NCBI RefSeq assembly: GCF_949628265.1
Contig: NC_088787.1
Span: forward strand, 11,026,501 to 11,090,500
DNA: 64,000 nucleotides
Direction: 5' to 3'
Source of the DNA: Cloeon dipterum
Lineage: Eukaryota; Arthropoda; Insecta; Ephemeroptera; Baetidae
Shown: piece after piece, positions 11,501 to 24,340 of the stretch
How the letters are laid out: the number at the start of each line of letters is the position of its first letter
Position numbering within the stretch: the first letter of the stretch is position 1
Notes under the pieces: generated by a model
Databases searched by the model: none
The model's input: the letters and a program-made list of their open reading frames with translations, nothing else
Told to the model about the DNA's origin: nothing
Translations under genes and position numbers: made by a program

Positions 11501-12640
11501 CACTGCATTCTCTTTTGGGTCACACGAAAGGAATTTGCGCCAGTTCATCCTCCCAGTCCGTTGATTTATTCTAAACCTACCGAAACGTTTGGTGAGCGTC
11601 CATAGCTTTTGTGTGCTTGTTGAGCGGTTGGATTTCAGCAAATTCAGTTCCGGAAAGTTAAAGGCGTTTAAAATCAGACCTTAGAGTTGATCGAAACCAC
11701 CTCCAGTAATCGGAAAAAAGCGCCTTAGAGACTACCAAGAACAGTTTTGTTGGTCTCTTAAAGTTGTTGATTTTAAATGCCTTTTGATATCGATGTTGAG
11801 CATGAAATTCGATTTAATTGTGCGCGTCTCCATAGCTAAAGTGTGCGTAAAAGATTAGCTGTCGGTTCGTTTTTTCACTGAATGCTTTTTTCACGTAAGA
11901 ACAATGAGGGGAAATCACGTGTCTGCCACTGGATCCGGTTTTTGTGCCGCGCACGCACGAGGAAATGCCAACAAAAGACTGCATGCCTAAAACCACACAC
12001 AAACACAGAGAGAAAATTAATTGAATACAAAACAAACAAACAAACAAACAAACAAAAAACACGATGATGCACTCGAGTACACGAAAATAAATAAAAGCTA
12101 AACGACGAAAATGTTTTGCGGAATGAAGAGGAACCCACGCAGAATATGGGAGGACCTAAGGAGTGTGAAATGTCAAACGGAAATGTATTGTCAAATGTTC
12201 AACAAAACCAGACAATTGTGTAAATACAAATGCCTCGACGCAAATTCGCACGCAGCCCGCCGTTCGACTTTTGCAAATCGATTGAGAGCGTTTCGTATAA
12301 CTGATGCGCGAGAGAATGAATCCGAAACGAGAAATAATGCTTTCCATTGCTCTGAACTAACAGTAAATTGAGACCATCTGCGACTAAAACAGAGATGAAG
12401 AAGTCAATCTCTCTCTCACACACACGTACACACGAAATGAAAACTCACAAAAAAAAAACACTTACATACACAAACACGCGTTTGATTTACGAATTACGAT
12501 TATTATGTGGACTACACGTCATCAGGATTTTGTGAATGAGAAGGAAAAATTTTATGCGGTCACCTTAAACAGCCCATAATTATTATAGTGTTAATTTACT
12601 GGTAATAAAAACTAATAAAGTTCAAGAAACACTGTTAATT
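8545..12640 (+). other. probable long 3' UTR of NLF-1
   Basis: No coding exon was found. From about 9,100 the plus strand becomes strongly A- and purine-rich with many CA runs (about 9610-9633, 10,830-10,850, 11,208-11,218) and a (CAAA)n run (12,030-12,055). It lacks the dispersed repeats seen on both sides, and then changes character near 12,640. This strand asymmetry is typical of a transcribed 3' UTR. Candidate polyadenylation signals AATAAA lie near 12,085, 12,602 and 12,613, and several earlier ones exist (for example about 9452). The assignment is inference. Confidence 0.4.
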
Positions 12641-13035
12641 ATTTGATTTGCTTCATCTATCACTGTCCGTGGGTGTATTCGATAATCCAAAATGGGGAAA
12701 ATTAAATAAGATGACAACAATGCTAAATCGTCATCCACTTTAAATAAAAAATGGAGAGGGTCGATCGCAACAAAAGACCTCGGGCTTTTGAAACTCTGGG
12801 TTTGCGGCAAGTAGCCAAAATGCAAAGTAAGTATAGATTCGAGTTGATTGGTGGCAAACTTGGGGCTCAATTAAAAGTTGCCGCGGCCTGAATTCAGTCA
12901 GCACTCGAGAGCAGCGTGGCGGCGGCGACGACGACGAAGACGAAGACGACGAGTGAAAGAAGAAAGAGGGAAAGAAAGAAGGAGCTTTTTGTAGAGAAAA
13001 GCACATCGCGAGGCTAAAATCAAGAGGGCGAGTGA

Positions 13036-13156
<121 letters not shown>

Positions 13157-13278
13157 AAGAAAGGAGCGGCGAGATCGGTGGGCTCTGCTGGAAGCGAATC
13201 AGGTGGTGTTGGCCTGTGTATTTTGGCTCGGGCCGGCCATTAATGAAGCTCGGGTTAAAAAGGAGGGCAGTAGGGGTT

Positions 13279-13457
13279 CTCTCTCTCTCTCTCTCTCTCT
13301 GCTCTCTTCTCTCGGTGCACAATGGGCTTATAGATGCAGTGTAAGGTGACGCCGGGTGGAGCGGGGCCGGGCGGCACCACGCGCGCGGGGAGGGGGCGGC
13401 GGGGGCGGAGAAGAGCACCCACCGACGAGAGTTTGGCTGGGCACTGCTAGCAACAGC

Positions 13458-13489
<32 letters not shown>

Positions 13490-13520
13490 GGTCGGTCTCT
13501 CTCTTCTCTCTCTCTCTATG
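13279..13520. repeat. (CT)n tracts flanking a GC-rich block
   Basis: CT runs at 13,279-13,301 and 13,459-13,520 (the latter interrupted) surround a very GC-rich stretch (13,340-13,440). They are complementary to the upstream (GA)n tract. Long ORFs in this area on both strands encode only Ser-Leu or Arg-Glu repeats and are not credited as genes. Confidence 0.85.
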
Positions 13521-13660
13521 GCACACTGCCGCCCGCAGATCAATACCGACGACGAGGAACCAGCGGCGGCGGCCGACGTCGTCCAAGTGGCCGAACGGAG
13601 AGGACGGCCTGTCGGCAAGGTTGCAGAAACACGCCGGCATCGATTGAAGTAGCTTGAGGA

Positions 13661-16600
13661 AACTGAATTAATTAAGGAACACCCCATCCACGGTTCAATT
13701 CATTACACTCTTGAGTCAAAGGGTTTTTTATGGTTACTTTAGAATGCTCATTGATGAAAGTGACACACAGAATCAGCCATCAAAACCACACCTGAGCTCA
13801 ACGCTAAAAAAAGTGAAGCAAATAGGAACTTTGTTGTTGGCTTTGCAAAGACATCAAAACATATATTTTTAAATCATTTTGATTTTAAATTTTGGTGGAG
13901 TGAAAGGACAAATTTATCACTAAGAGAAAAATTTATTTTTTTACCAAAAGTCTTGTATACTCAATTAAATTCTGATTTGGAACTTTTGGAAAAATGAAAA
14001 TGGAGACTTAAAAAGTTTGAGGTAAATTGAAAAAAAAAATAGAAACAATATAAAAGGGCAAATAAGAGCAAATAAGCTCTGGAAAATTTGCACAAATATT
14101 TGTTACCTTTACTTTAAATATTCTGTGAAATTGGAAAATGGCCAAAAAATAGATTAGAAATCGACATTCCAGTTGACCTACTGCTCGATTCAAATTTTAA
14201 ATATTGTATAATTTGGTACAATTTATGCAAGTCAGACAAGAAACCCGACAATCGGGTGAACAGAGTCAATTTACTTTTGTCGAATCCTAATCCCTACCAT
14301 CCATAGCTTGTAGAGTCGTAAAAATCATTAGGAAATTAATTATTTCAAGCAAAATTTGCAGAATGTAAACTAAGAATTATTTTATGAAGAAACTGTCATC
14401 ATTGTTTTTTCATAATTATATTTTGAATTTTGTTTTATTCGTTTTAGATACTAAATAAAGGTCAAATGATCTAAAGATCTGTGACAACCCCTTTTTCCAA
14501 ACAAAAAATTTAGATTTCTAGTTCATTCCTTCAAATGAAAAATTGAAAAATACTTTTCTTTGGTGTGAGGGAGGGGCACACACCCAAATTGTATATTCCA
14601 CTGCTGCATGACGCGCCTCCGTAATGTCATTTGATCTTTGTCCGCGGAATCAAATTTGAAAAATCCCACCGCCCCGTGTGTATGTGTGTGGATGTGACAC
14701 GCACGAGTCGAATTTTATTTTTTGCCCACGCCGTAACACACAACAATGTAATGAAATTTGCCGCAAAAGCCATAACGGCGTGCATGATGGTGTTAAATAA
14801 TTTGCGTCCAACATGCTTCTACTGTCGGCCATCTGGAAATACGAGGACGCGAAAAAGCGCTTGTTTCGTGAATAACACGATAATCGCGAACATGCAGTCC
14901 GGCCCGCTTTATGGATTCGCATTTTAATTTCCTGCCCGCGCGGCGTTGTAGCAGCCGATTGCCGATCAAAATGAAATATCCATCTCGGTGTGCTCTCTTT
15001 TTGCGCAGAATCTGCTCGCTGAATTGAATGAATCCTTCGCGTCTAGAGCAAACAAATCGCTGGGCGGACAAGACTGTGCGCTCTGCTCGCGCTCTATGGC
15101 CTATTCCATGGTTTCATTCCTTTGTGCTCGACTTGAGGGGCGTGTTCAGTTTTTTCCCCACAGCCAGACAATGCATTATACATTCTTTGCACATTTTATG
15201 AATTGAAATCGTTGCAGACGGGATTTTTCACTCAGTATCAGTGGGATATCCTTACACCAGTTGTTTTTCTGACTTATTGTCCGTAAGCCAGGCAAGATGG
15301 CGACTCTTAAAGTGGATCTTTACGGCGGCGAGACAATATTTAGCACGTGCGGTCTGTTGAATTTATTTGCGGACTGCATGTTGCGGCAGTAATTCATCTC
15401 TACAATGTGAATTGATTAAATCTGGATCGAGACACGATTTAATGGCCTACTGACTGACTGAATTGAACTTTTGTCGGCATTTTAAAGTTATAAAAATCTT
15501 TTTTGGCATTAAATTTCGGTTGTCAAGTAGTTTTCACTCAACAATCTACCCAAAAAGTTCGTTTTTATTTTAAAATGGCGAAAAAAGTTCACCTCAGTGG
15601 GCCTTTTTGATTTTGCCATATTTTCAAAAAAATTATATAGTATTCTCGCATGGTTTTTTCCTCTTGATTTTGATTCCTCTCTCGTTGCGATTTATTGAAC
15701 GGTGAGCGAATTGAGATAAATTTACCTTCTGGTTTAATTTTATTGTGGTAAGTGAAGAAGGGTTTATTTGGCCTTTCCTGCGTATTTAGTAAATTAATTA
15801 GAAACCCCAATGCTCAGCAATGTGCTTTTAATGAATATTACATATTAAACTATTTAAATAAAAATTACAAAAATGGCTCCTAAATAGCTCTCTTTGGTTT
15901 TTGACCCAGTATTTACAGTTAAAAAAAGCGAAAATGAAAAATTATCTTTCGCGCTCTCGCTCATGACAGCAGTTGTTTCAGCTCGTTAGACCTTGGCTCT
16001 GTCTAAATATGCAGCATCGTCTATGAAAGCAAAATTCATTCTGTATCAGTAGCTATTGAGAAAAATACTGCAATCATATCTGAAAATAAAAATAATTCTT
16101 CTCTTCGAGTTTGAAAAATCTCCGTGTAGGAAAAAGAATAAAAATCATTGTTAATATCGATAAACCTGTGCTCTCAATTGCTGAGCACGGGGGAGATTTA
16201 AATTTTAATAAATAGTCCATAAAAACTAAAACAGTTTCTTCTGCAAACACCGGGGCAACTTGATTGTGAGCTTGTTTGCTTTTGTATAATATGGAGCAAG
16301 TATTAAATATCGATTCGAGGTGGTTGTGAGTCAAAAGGAGCCGCGAGTGACACCTTTGGCGGGCAACACAATGAGCGTGGAGAAATAAGAAACAACAAGC
16401 AGGGCGGAGCAGCGAGACAAATATTGCGGCCGCATGCGGTGGTCAACAGGCTCTCAGGTTTCCTTGGATGCGTCTCGATACGTGGGCGATGGTGTGTGTA
16501 AAACTGAGACGAGACGGAAGCTCATTTGACAAGTAAAAAGCGAGCGATAGTGTGTGCGAGGCAGATTGCGCGATATTGCATTACGCGCGGGGCCGTGTTA

Positions 16601-17480
16601 TTAGTAAGTAGTGCAGTTTGCGGGGAGGCAAGCAAGGTACTATCAGCAACACTCGGCGCTTTGATGCTGAAAAATTGATGATCGGGCCACTTCTCGCGCC
16701 TCCACCCTAATCGATACACATCGCGCGCGCACAGACTTTCTTTCATTATTCGCGCCCAATCGAGGTCACATTCACGCACACGCTCGCCGCGTTGATGATG
16801 ATCCCTCGCACTCGCAGCCTCCTTCAGTTTCGTTCTGGGACTTTTGCATGAATTCATCCCCCCCCCCCTCTTCCACGAACTACTGCTGAAGGTTTAACCA
16901 CAATAGCGGCGAAAAAGATGTTTGGCAGGCAGCCCAAGGACATTATTTGGACATAATCGAAAGCAGGACGTTGCTGAGGCTTCCGGAAATTCATTTTTCT
17001 TTATTGGCCACTTTATAAGAGTTATTATAGAGTTTTGACTCCTCACCAGATGACACCACGTATTTCCAGATTCAATATAATCTCGCTATAAATAAATTCG
17101 TGCGAGACACCGGGGTCCAGACTGCGATCTGTGTTGGTTCTTGCCGGTCAGAAGTCAATATGGCGTCGAAATAATGGAGGCCAATCAGAAGACAGTCCAG
17201 CGGCCAATCAGAAGCGTTAAAAAAGAGGCGTGGTGACCTAATAATTTCATTCCCCCGTATTTTGTTGCATATCTATTAGCCTGATGTGGCCACCGGGCTA
17301 ATCAGCTGTTAGCAAAGAAATAATAACAACAAAAATATTCATTTTGCTGAAAGCATTTTAATGATAAATTTTCCTCATAAAAAAATATCTAATTATGTTT
17401 AAATTTACTCGCACTTAAATATTTGTTGGTGAAAATAGCAATAATAATGTCCGCAGATGAAAGGAATCCCAGACTGAATA
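13661..17480. other. gene-free stretch
   Basis: No exon, RNA gene or convincing promoter was recognised. It contains a family A repeat core near 15,674-15,720, GC-richer patches near 14,690-15,070 and 16,320-16,860, and an 11-base C run at 16,858-16,868. Confidence 0.5.
15674..15725 (+). repeat. dispersed repeat family A core
   Basis: The segment ATTCCTCTCTCGTTGCGATT followed by TATTGAACGGTGAGCG matches the family A core with a few changes. Similarity beyond the core was not obvious. Confidence 0.5.
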
Positions 17481-17499
17481 TATAGACGCCATTTTGAAC

Positions 17500-18290
17500 A
17501 GCTCTCACTCATTCATCGAACGTAACTGCCGCTTTTACTTCCAGCCCGCTGAGTTTGTCTGGAGGAAAAACTGGATTTGAGTGGATCAGCGGCGGTGGCG
17601 GCGGCGGTCGGCAGAGAATTTAAAACCGATCACTTCTTTCTGCACGCGGCCGTGACTCGGCTGCCTCAATAATTCATCGACGTTCAGCCCGCTGTTTGGC
17701 CAGCCTTTATCTAACGGAGCAGCTCCGTTTCTCATTCAGCCCCCAATGGCTCTCTCGATTTTCGCGTCTGCATTATTGAGCACACGAACGAGCCTCGACT
17801 ATTTGACCAGCACACGCGGGCGCGGGCGATTCAATTAATTGCCGAGTGTCAAGAGAGCTATCCGGGGCTGGCTCTGGCTCGCTCGTTCGACAAAGAAAAA
17901 CGCAAAAAGATTATTGAATTTCTAATCGCTGGGCTAACAAAGCGAAACAAACAACAGTCGGCTCTTTTGCTGCCGCGGGGGAGCGAGCAGAACGGAAAGA
18001 GCCCGTTTCCCCGATAAAATACAAGGAGTGGAAGCCGGCCCGAGCGGCGGCTGCAGCAGCGGCGACAAAGTAGGCTTTTTGTTGAGCACATGTGTCGCGC
18101 GGACTGCATACGTCGCGGCACTCTCGCCACGCAGCACTAATGGCCAACTGATTCGACGCCGCTCCCTCTCTCCCTCGCGGATAAATTACACTCTCTGGCA
18201 GACGACGAAGGGCGACCTCCGGCCTCGATTCCTCCCGCGCGCTTCTCACAATCACCTCCATCTCATTCGATTCCAGACAATAAGGAAGTT
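17500..18290. other. GC-rich island, function unknown
   Basis: This stretch is markedly richer in G, C and CpG than its surroundings and is compact. It holds GCGG repeats (17,588-17,610) and many restriction-like palindromes, but no ORF that resembles a protein family. It could be a promoter or 5' UTR of an unannotated transcript. Confidence 0.35.
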
Positions 18291-18639
18291 GCTCCTGATG
18301 TCGGGGAAATTGTTACTATTATTGCGGATGATGCGTGTGTGCTCAAATAGCGCCCAGCTGCCATTGACGCCAATGGAGTTGTCCAATTCGGTGCTCATTA
18401 AAAATCTCGCATTGGCCTTACAATTAGAAATTTTTGAATGGTTGTGTACAAATCATAAAAAACTGCACTTTTGGCTTCAACAAGAGGGGGTTTACAAATT
18501 AGTCCAATTTTTTTATTTTTAAAGGGCATTTAGCTCTGAAAAGTGGTCAGTAAAGTGGAATGATACTGGGCAACAATTGAAAATTATTTGAATTGTTGGA
18601 TGCCATAAACAATTGATCGATAAACAATTTGTTCTACAA

Positions 18640-18985
18640 TTTGCAATAATAGAAAAGAACCTTCCTACAATTAAAATTCAAATTTTGCCAATTTCCTCCA
18701 AAATTTACAGTGCTTGAACATATTTTCTTGGCATATTCCGATTCCTCTCGTCGAGATCTGTCCAACGGTGTATGCCACTTAATGGGGAACATCTTGGTTT
18801 TGAAATTAAATTTGATTTCAAGTAAAGAGACAGCCATTACCATTTGAAAAACACGGTAACTTTCCAGCCAATTTTCTCAAAAAAATACAGCGCTTCTTAG
18901 GTCAATTAAGGCTTTAACTGAATCCTAAAGGGCGAGGTTATGCATTGGCAACAAGCATTTTCCAGGCTTTTGCAGATCGAACAAG
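18640..18985 (+). repeat. dispersed repeat family A, long copy
   Basis: A roughly 345-base copy. Blocks shared with the 46,170-46,490 copy, in the same order, are: AATTTGCAATAA-like start, CAATTTCCTCCAAAATTTAC, TTTTCTTGGCATATTCCGAT, the core CTCGTCGAGATCTGTCCAA, TTTCAAGTAAAGAGACAGCC, and GGCTTTAACTGAATCCTAA. It ends with a CAACAAG and TTTTCCAG block. Confidence 0.8.
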
Positions 18986-19059
18986 GGGGAGGGTTCAAAA
19001 ACGCTTTAATTTCAAACATTGCACAAATTCTCTAAAATTTAATGGTTTTTCTAAACGTT

Positions 19060-19110
19060 TTTCCTTGCTGCAACTTCCTCTCGTCTCGAACAGTGTACGA
19101 ATTATGAAGT
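19060..19110 (+). repeat. dispersed repeat family A core, diverged
   Basis: CTTCCTCTCGTCTCGAACAG followed by TGTACGAATTATGAAG matches the family A core and the bases just after it in the copy at 23,205-23,345 (GTTCGAATTATGAGGTAAA). Confidence 0.5.
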
Positions 19111-20279
19111 AAAAAATTATAATTTGGGATGTAAAAAGGTTTTTTTTAAAACAACAAAATAAAGTATGTTTATAATGCGATTTAGAGGGTATGATTGACT
19201 GGTAATCGGATTCGCAATACGATTTTTTGCTAAGGGTCATCAATTAAATAGCCACACGAGCTTCTTTTCCTCTTAAAAATGATAAATAAATTTATTTCAA
19301 AGAGTTACCTTGGAAAAATAGCTGAGTTTGTTGATAACTTCTTATTATTTATTACAAAAGTAATAATGTCTACCGGATTCTCTGAGAGCAATGTCCACTG
19401 GGAGAGGGAACTTTGAAATAGGGCGTGGTTCCCTAGAAAATTAAAAAAGAAGGCGTGAAATGTGTTGCAAAGAGCGGGAAAATGGTAAAATTGTAAAATG
19501 TTTTGAAGAAATATTCGGTTTAAATCTAGCTAAAATTATCAATGCAGAAACGGTTAAATAATAATCGATTTTCAAAATGAATCCAACTGGTTTAAAACTC
19601 ATTTGATGATCCAAACATCATAAAAAAATAATCGGCTATGCCCAATCCCTTCATGATTTTAAAGGGAGAAAGTTCTAATCGCTGATGAGAATGAAAAATT
19701 TGTGGAGCGAATTTTGCCAGAACTTTAAAAAGCACCCTGGGAATATTTTAGCTCTTTCCTAATTTTAATAGAGTGGTTAAGGCAAAAAGGATGCAAAAAT
19801 TATTTTCAGAATATTGGTGCACAGATCAACTTTATATTTTACTTAAGAATTAATGCAGCCAATAATATCCTTATTTCTATGAAAGATTTTGACTCCTTCA
19901 ATTATGTTTTTTTGATATTAAACACGATTGTTCACAAATATCAGTGCTCTTATTTTAAAAATCACTAAATCACAAATTTACGGACCCCTTTATTACTTCA
20001 AAATTGATATAATGACCCAGATAAGTTTTGGCATTTATTCAATTCTTTCAAAGAGAATGATTTAACAACGTAAACCATGCTTTTGCATCTATAATTTAAT
20101 GATGCATTCACATTTGACCCAGATTTCGTTAGGTAAAATTGCTCAACCGTAGCAGCTACTGGTGTTTTCACCTTGTAATTATTCAAAACATTAAAAGAGT
20201 CGGAGAGCTGGCACTTGGGCCGGCTGTTTATGCACCAATTCCCTTCTCATTTATTCCACATTACCTAAGGCCCTTTTTA

Positions 20280-21105
20280 AAGCTTTAAATCCTTTGCTTG
20301 CTTGCTTCTGTAGCGCCGTCTGCGCGCCGCGCGCGCGAGAGAGATGCAACGTGTCGGGGAATCGTTTTCTATACTCTACTTAGTCGTCAGTGGCATCAGC
20401 AGCAACTCTTTTTTGCTCCGTTCTTTATTTCTTTCACACGAGACGCACGCCGCTGAAAAGGATAGAAAACTATTCTCTCTCTCGTTCTCTCTCTCTCTCT
20501 CTCTCTCTCTCGCACTCGGAGTCGGTTCATCGCTGCCGTTGGCTCGTTCAAAAGAGCAGTTGCTGGAATTTGAAAGCTGGCGGCTGCAAATAAACACACA
20601 GCTTTTGGGTCAAATGGAAAAAGCGCCAGCAGCCGGCATTATGCAATATGTATACATATAAAAATGCACACAAAGGAATGAGCACGGGCGGCGACGATGA
20701 GATGCTCATCGTGATCGAGAGAGAGAGAGAGAGGCGAGAATTAATTCTTTCGAGTGCCATCCTTTCGTTCGCCGACACGTCGCCTTGATGAGCCTTTTTG
20801 TGCCCAACTGCAAATGTGCTATTAAAGATACGCTCGTTAGTTTAAACGTCTCATCGGTTGCAAAATTATTTTAAAACGACCAGTTGGATGGTACATATAT
20901 ATATGGAGGCTTGTTGGGGGTGGCCGCGGAAAGTGTGCCAGCCGAGCCAGCAGCAGCGTTCTTGCACCGATCGCGAGGAACGGGCGCCGCCGCGGTGATG
21001 GTCAAAAGGCAACGTGCAATAAAATATCCAGGTCACGGACACTCTCGTGCAATTAAAGCAGATTCATACTGCCAACTGCGCGAAAATTGTTTTTGTTGTT
21101 AGTGA
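20280..21105. other. GC-richer island with (CT)n and (GA)n tracts
   Basis: A CG-alternating run (about 20,320-20,338), a (CT)n tract (20,474-20,511) and a (GA)n tract (20,717-20,734) lie here, together with GC-rich DNA at 20,920-21,050. No credible coding exon was found. It may be regulatory. Confidence 0.4.
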
Positions 21106-21424
21106 AATTATTCTCCAAGGAATGAGCAAGGCCAAATTTTATCCAAGCTCCAGTTCTGAAGTATCAATATAATGTAGCTTTTAAAAAGTGATAAATAAAA
21201 TTCTCTGAACTTTTTAAAAGCCATGCAAAAAAGGAAACACCTTTTCAATGGTTTGAAACTAATTTTTATTTCTTACAGTTGATCCGTTAAGCAAAATTCT
21301 GAAAATCATTTTATAGAATTTTCCAGGTCACCGTTTATATTTTATAGAAAATCCAATGAAAAGTTTTCGCGCTAATCAAGCGGAGAAAATCAGAATTTAA
21401 CTCTCCAGAAGAGAAATAAGCTTC

Positions 21425-21480
21425 ATTATTCGCACGCCGTTGGATAGAATGCGACGAGAGGAATCGAAATCAAGCAAAAA
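21425..21480 (-). repeat. dispersed repeat family A core, inverted
   Basis: GCCGTTGGATAGAATGCGAC followed by GAGAGGAATCGAAATCAAGC is the reverse complement of the family A core. Confidence 0.7.
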
Positions 21481-21689
21481 AAACGTGGACAACCCGTTCT
21501 ATTTTTAGAGAAATTTTTAAAAACAAATAAAACCCCGTCTTGGTTTGATAAATGCACATTTTTTGTAAATGTTGTTATATCCCAACGTACGAACGAAAGA
21601 TTTAATGGACCACTTGCAGGAGCCAACAATGAAAAATATTGTTGATTTTCGTCTTGTAAAAATCAACTTTTAAATTGATTTAAACTGGG

Positions 21690-21950
21690 CAACAATTATT
21701 TCGATTCCCCTCGTCGAGATCTATCCAAACTTTTTGGGAAAACCCTTCGTTGTGGAATAAAATAAGATTTCCAGTAGGTAGACAGTCCTCTCAATTTGAA
21801 AAGTATGCCAACTGAACAGTCACTTTCTAAAAATAATTTAAAATTAAAAATTACTACCTAGGTAAATTTTGGCTTTAACTAAATCATTAGAGATTGGTTA
21901 ATATGAATTGCAACAAGGATTTTCTGGGGTTTTGCAACAGCAATCCTCTT
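21690..21950 (+). repeat. dispersed repeat family A copy
   Basis: It contains the perfect core CTCGTCGAGATCTATCCAA and downstream ATTTCCAGTAGGTAGACAG, TGGCTTTAACTAAATC and CAACAAGGATTTTC blocks shared with the copies at 18,640 and 46,170. Confidence 0.8.
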
Positions 21951-21974
21951 TAACAAGGAGTTTACCTAAATTTA

Positions 21975-22025
21975 AGTCATACGCCGTTGGATAGATTTAG
22001 TCGAGACGAGGACTCGAAAACAGCC
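21975..22025 (-). repeat. dispersed repeat family A core, inverted
   Basis: CGCCGTTGGATAGATTTAGT followed by CGAGACGAGGACTCGAAAAC is an inverted family A core, 25 bases past the end of the plus-strand copy, so three copies lie within 600 bases in alternating orientation. Confidence 0.6.
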
Positions 22026-22189
22026 AAAATAAAATTTCCGGGAAAATTGAAAAATTCATATTTTTATCACTTTCTGCGGATTTCATTCGATTTCTGCACA
22101 TTCAACTTTTTCCGTCAATATTTGTTGAGCCAAAAAATAAAATGTATTAAGTTTCTCTCTTCAGTATCAATCCTCTTTAGCACTTTCGC

Positions 22190-22700
22190 ACCTGCAAGGG
22201 GTCCGGGCCTCCAGGGGCCCCGGGGGTTGCGACCGAAGAATCGAAGCCGACACGAGACGGACGGCGCATTTTTATTTGTGTGTTCTTCGGGGTGTAAGGT
22301 GAAAGAGCCATTAATTTTGCCTATCCCTGTACGCAAGGCCTGCTGAGGAGAACATTCGAGTTAGCTGCATCGATCGGGGGAGGAGGAGTGCTCGCTCCCA
22401 ACCTCTCTCTCTCTCTCTCTCGCTCTCGTGTCAGCTGATGCGAGCGAACGAGCGAACGAGTGTCGGTCGGGCCGAACGCCGCGGATGCCTGGCGTCTCGG
22501 GCCCGCACGCAAAAATGGGCCAATCCCCCCGGCGCGCCACCGATGCCCCTCGAAATTCGGCAATCGGGCTCGACCCAGATTCCAGGGCTCACTTTTAAAG
22601 CAGCTGCCGCCGAACGCGCGCACCCACACCCATCCATTCTCGCCTCTCTCTATGTCGTTGTTGTTGCAAATCTGCGCTAAAAGAGCGCCCCTAATGAGGT
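22190..22700. other. GC-rich island with (CT)n tract
   Basis: The GC-rich block has GGGGCCCCGGGG near 22,215 and a (CT)n tract at 22,402-22,427. Overlapping ORFs on both strands are composition artefacts without family motifs. No gene is called. Confidence 0.35.
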
Positions 22701-23204
22701 TTCAACCTAACTCTATTTATCTTCCTACCGAGTTCCCGAGAATTGCGGATGTGCCAGGTAAAAAAATTAGAAAGAAGTGTTCTTCCTCCCTCCGCCCCGC
22801 AAATAAAGATAAAAAAATGTACCCCGTGTTACCGCAAGAAGTATTTTATTTAAAAAATATATTGGATCCCTCCTGCGAATTAAATGACGATTGACGCCAT
22901 TTTTGTGGTAACAAAATGAATTAAATTGTTGAAAATCTGCAGCAATTTTTAACAAACATTTTGGCTGTCTGTAAATCAAGCCAAATAATTTTTAATAATT
23001 AAAAATGACATCATAGTTCATATCAGAGGGCCTGTAAATTGCCTTTATACGTACAGGGCAATGATTTTTAGCTCTGACAAGTGGTTATTGAATTTTTTGT
23101 TGGTGAAATTTAGCAAAAGATCATCTGCTAAAATGTGCAATAATCAAATCAGGAACAAGTATTGTACTACATAAAAAGAAAAATGTCAGATTTTGTCTTC
23201 AATG

Positions 23205-23345
23205 ATTTTTTACTTCCTCTCGTTAGGATCTATCCAACAATGTTCGAATTATGAGGTAAATTTCCCTGTAGACGAAATAAGACAAGTCTTGATTTAAAAT
23301 AAAGAGACAAATGCTCGCCGCTTTATTGGCGTGCAAAATTTGTAA
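23205..23345 (+). repeat. dispersed repeat family A copy
   Basis: The core is CTCGTTAGGATCTATCCAAC, followed by GAATTATGAGGTAAATTTCC, AGACGAAATAAGAC, TAAAGAGACAAATGCTCGCC and GCGTGCAAAA. The same series occurs at 52,940-53,115, including the unusual TGCTCGCCGCTT block. Confidence 0.75.
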
Positions 23346-23539
23346 TTAATTTTTTCAAAAATTACAGTGACTTGTGAAAACTCTATCAAATTTAAATCTA
23401 TATAAATAATTTTTCGGTTGAATAATTTTGATTTATAGCCTTCTATGAATTCAAATTAAAGCCACCTCATGTATTTAATGAGATAAAAAAAATCAGTGGC
23501 GTCGCAACGTCGCAACCATCGCTGGCATGACATGTGTGA

Positions 23540-24190
23540 CTCATTTCGTGAATGACCAACCCGAGCCGTTTGGGCGTGCGGAACGCCCCGCGGGGGCACC
23601 CTAATTTTGGGCCAGAGGCACCTGTTGCCCCCTCTCTGGCGTTCTCCAAAAAGCCGCCTGCGGACTCACGTCCGCAGGAAGCCCACCGACGGCCTCATTT
23701 TCGTCTTCCTCCGCCGTGCCGTCGCGATATTACGCGGCTCTGCTGGTGCATGTCTTTCTCTTTGCAAAGCAGCGCACCAGGTTAGCAGGTTATCTTTCGT
23801 TCGAGCGAGTGAGCGAGCCCAGAGTGGCGAGGCGAGAGCGGAGGAGGGATGCCGCCGCTCGCTCCCTAAAGTGTGGGTGGATGTTCGGCCGCCGGGCCGC
23901 GCCTGCTTCTGCCATCTGCCGGCGCGCTGAGCGAACACGCCGCGGGACGGACGGACGCGTGCGTCGACCCGGCGTACTAACCTCTGCAGGACAGGTGAAT
24001 TTGGGTCAGCTGCCCGTTCTCATACGCGCATTTCAGAAACGGGGGAAGCCGAAGCCGCTCTCCGGCCCTAGGGGTGCAAAAACTGGTTCGCCTGCACGCT
24101 CGACACACGACAGTGATGGAGGGCGTTTTCGACTAGCTGCCGACTTTTTTGCGACGCATTTAATTGTCTGTTCCAGAGTGACAATGTAAA
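23540..24190. other. large GC-rich island, possible promoter/first exon
   Basis: This is the most GC- and CpG-rich part of the window. On the minus strand an ATG near 23,695 opens MRPSVGFLRT and meets a GTGAGT donor near 23,665, as a first coding exon might. No continuation was found in the following DNA. Plus-strand ORFs here are arginine-rich and look like composition artefacts. Confidence 0.3.
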
Positions 24191-24340
24191 CACCAATCCG
24201 CACCAAACACTACAATGCCTCCAGCAAAAAGTACAAACTGAAAAAAAAATGTGTATAAAGTCTTGCATAACATGGGGTTTTTCATTTATGTAAGTTTGAC
24301 TAATGTAGAATGGAATCGATACGGAAAGATTCGAAAAATT

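Noticed and set aside
23716..24189. Plus-strand 157-codon ORF in the GC-rich island
   Set aside because: Arginine- and alanine-rich composition with no recognisable motif; equally long ORFs occur in other frames here.
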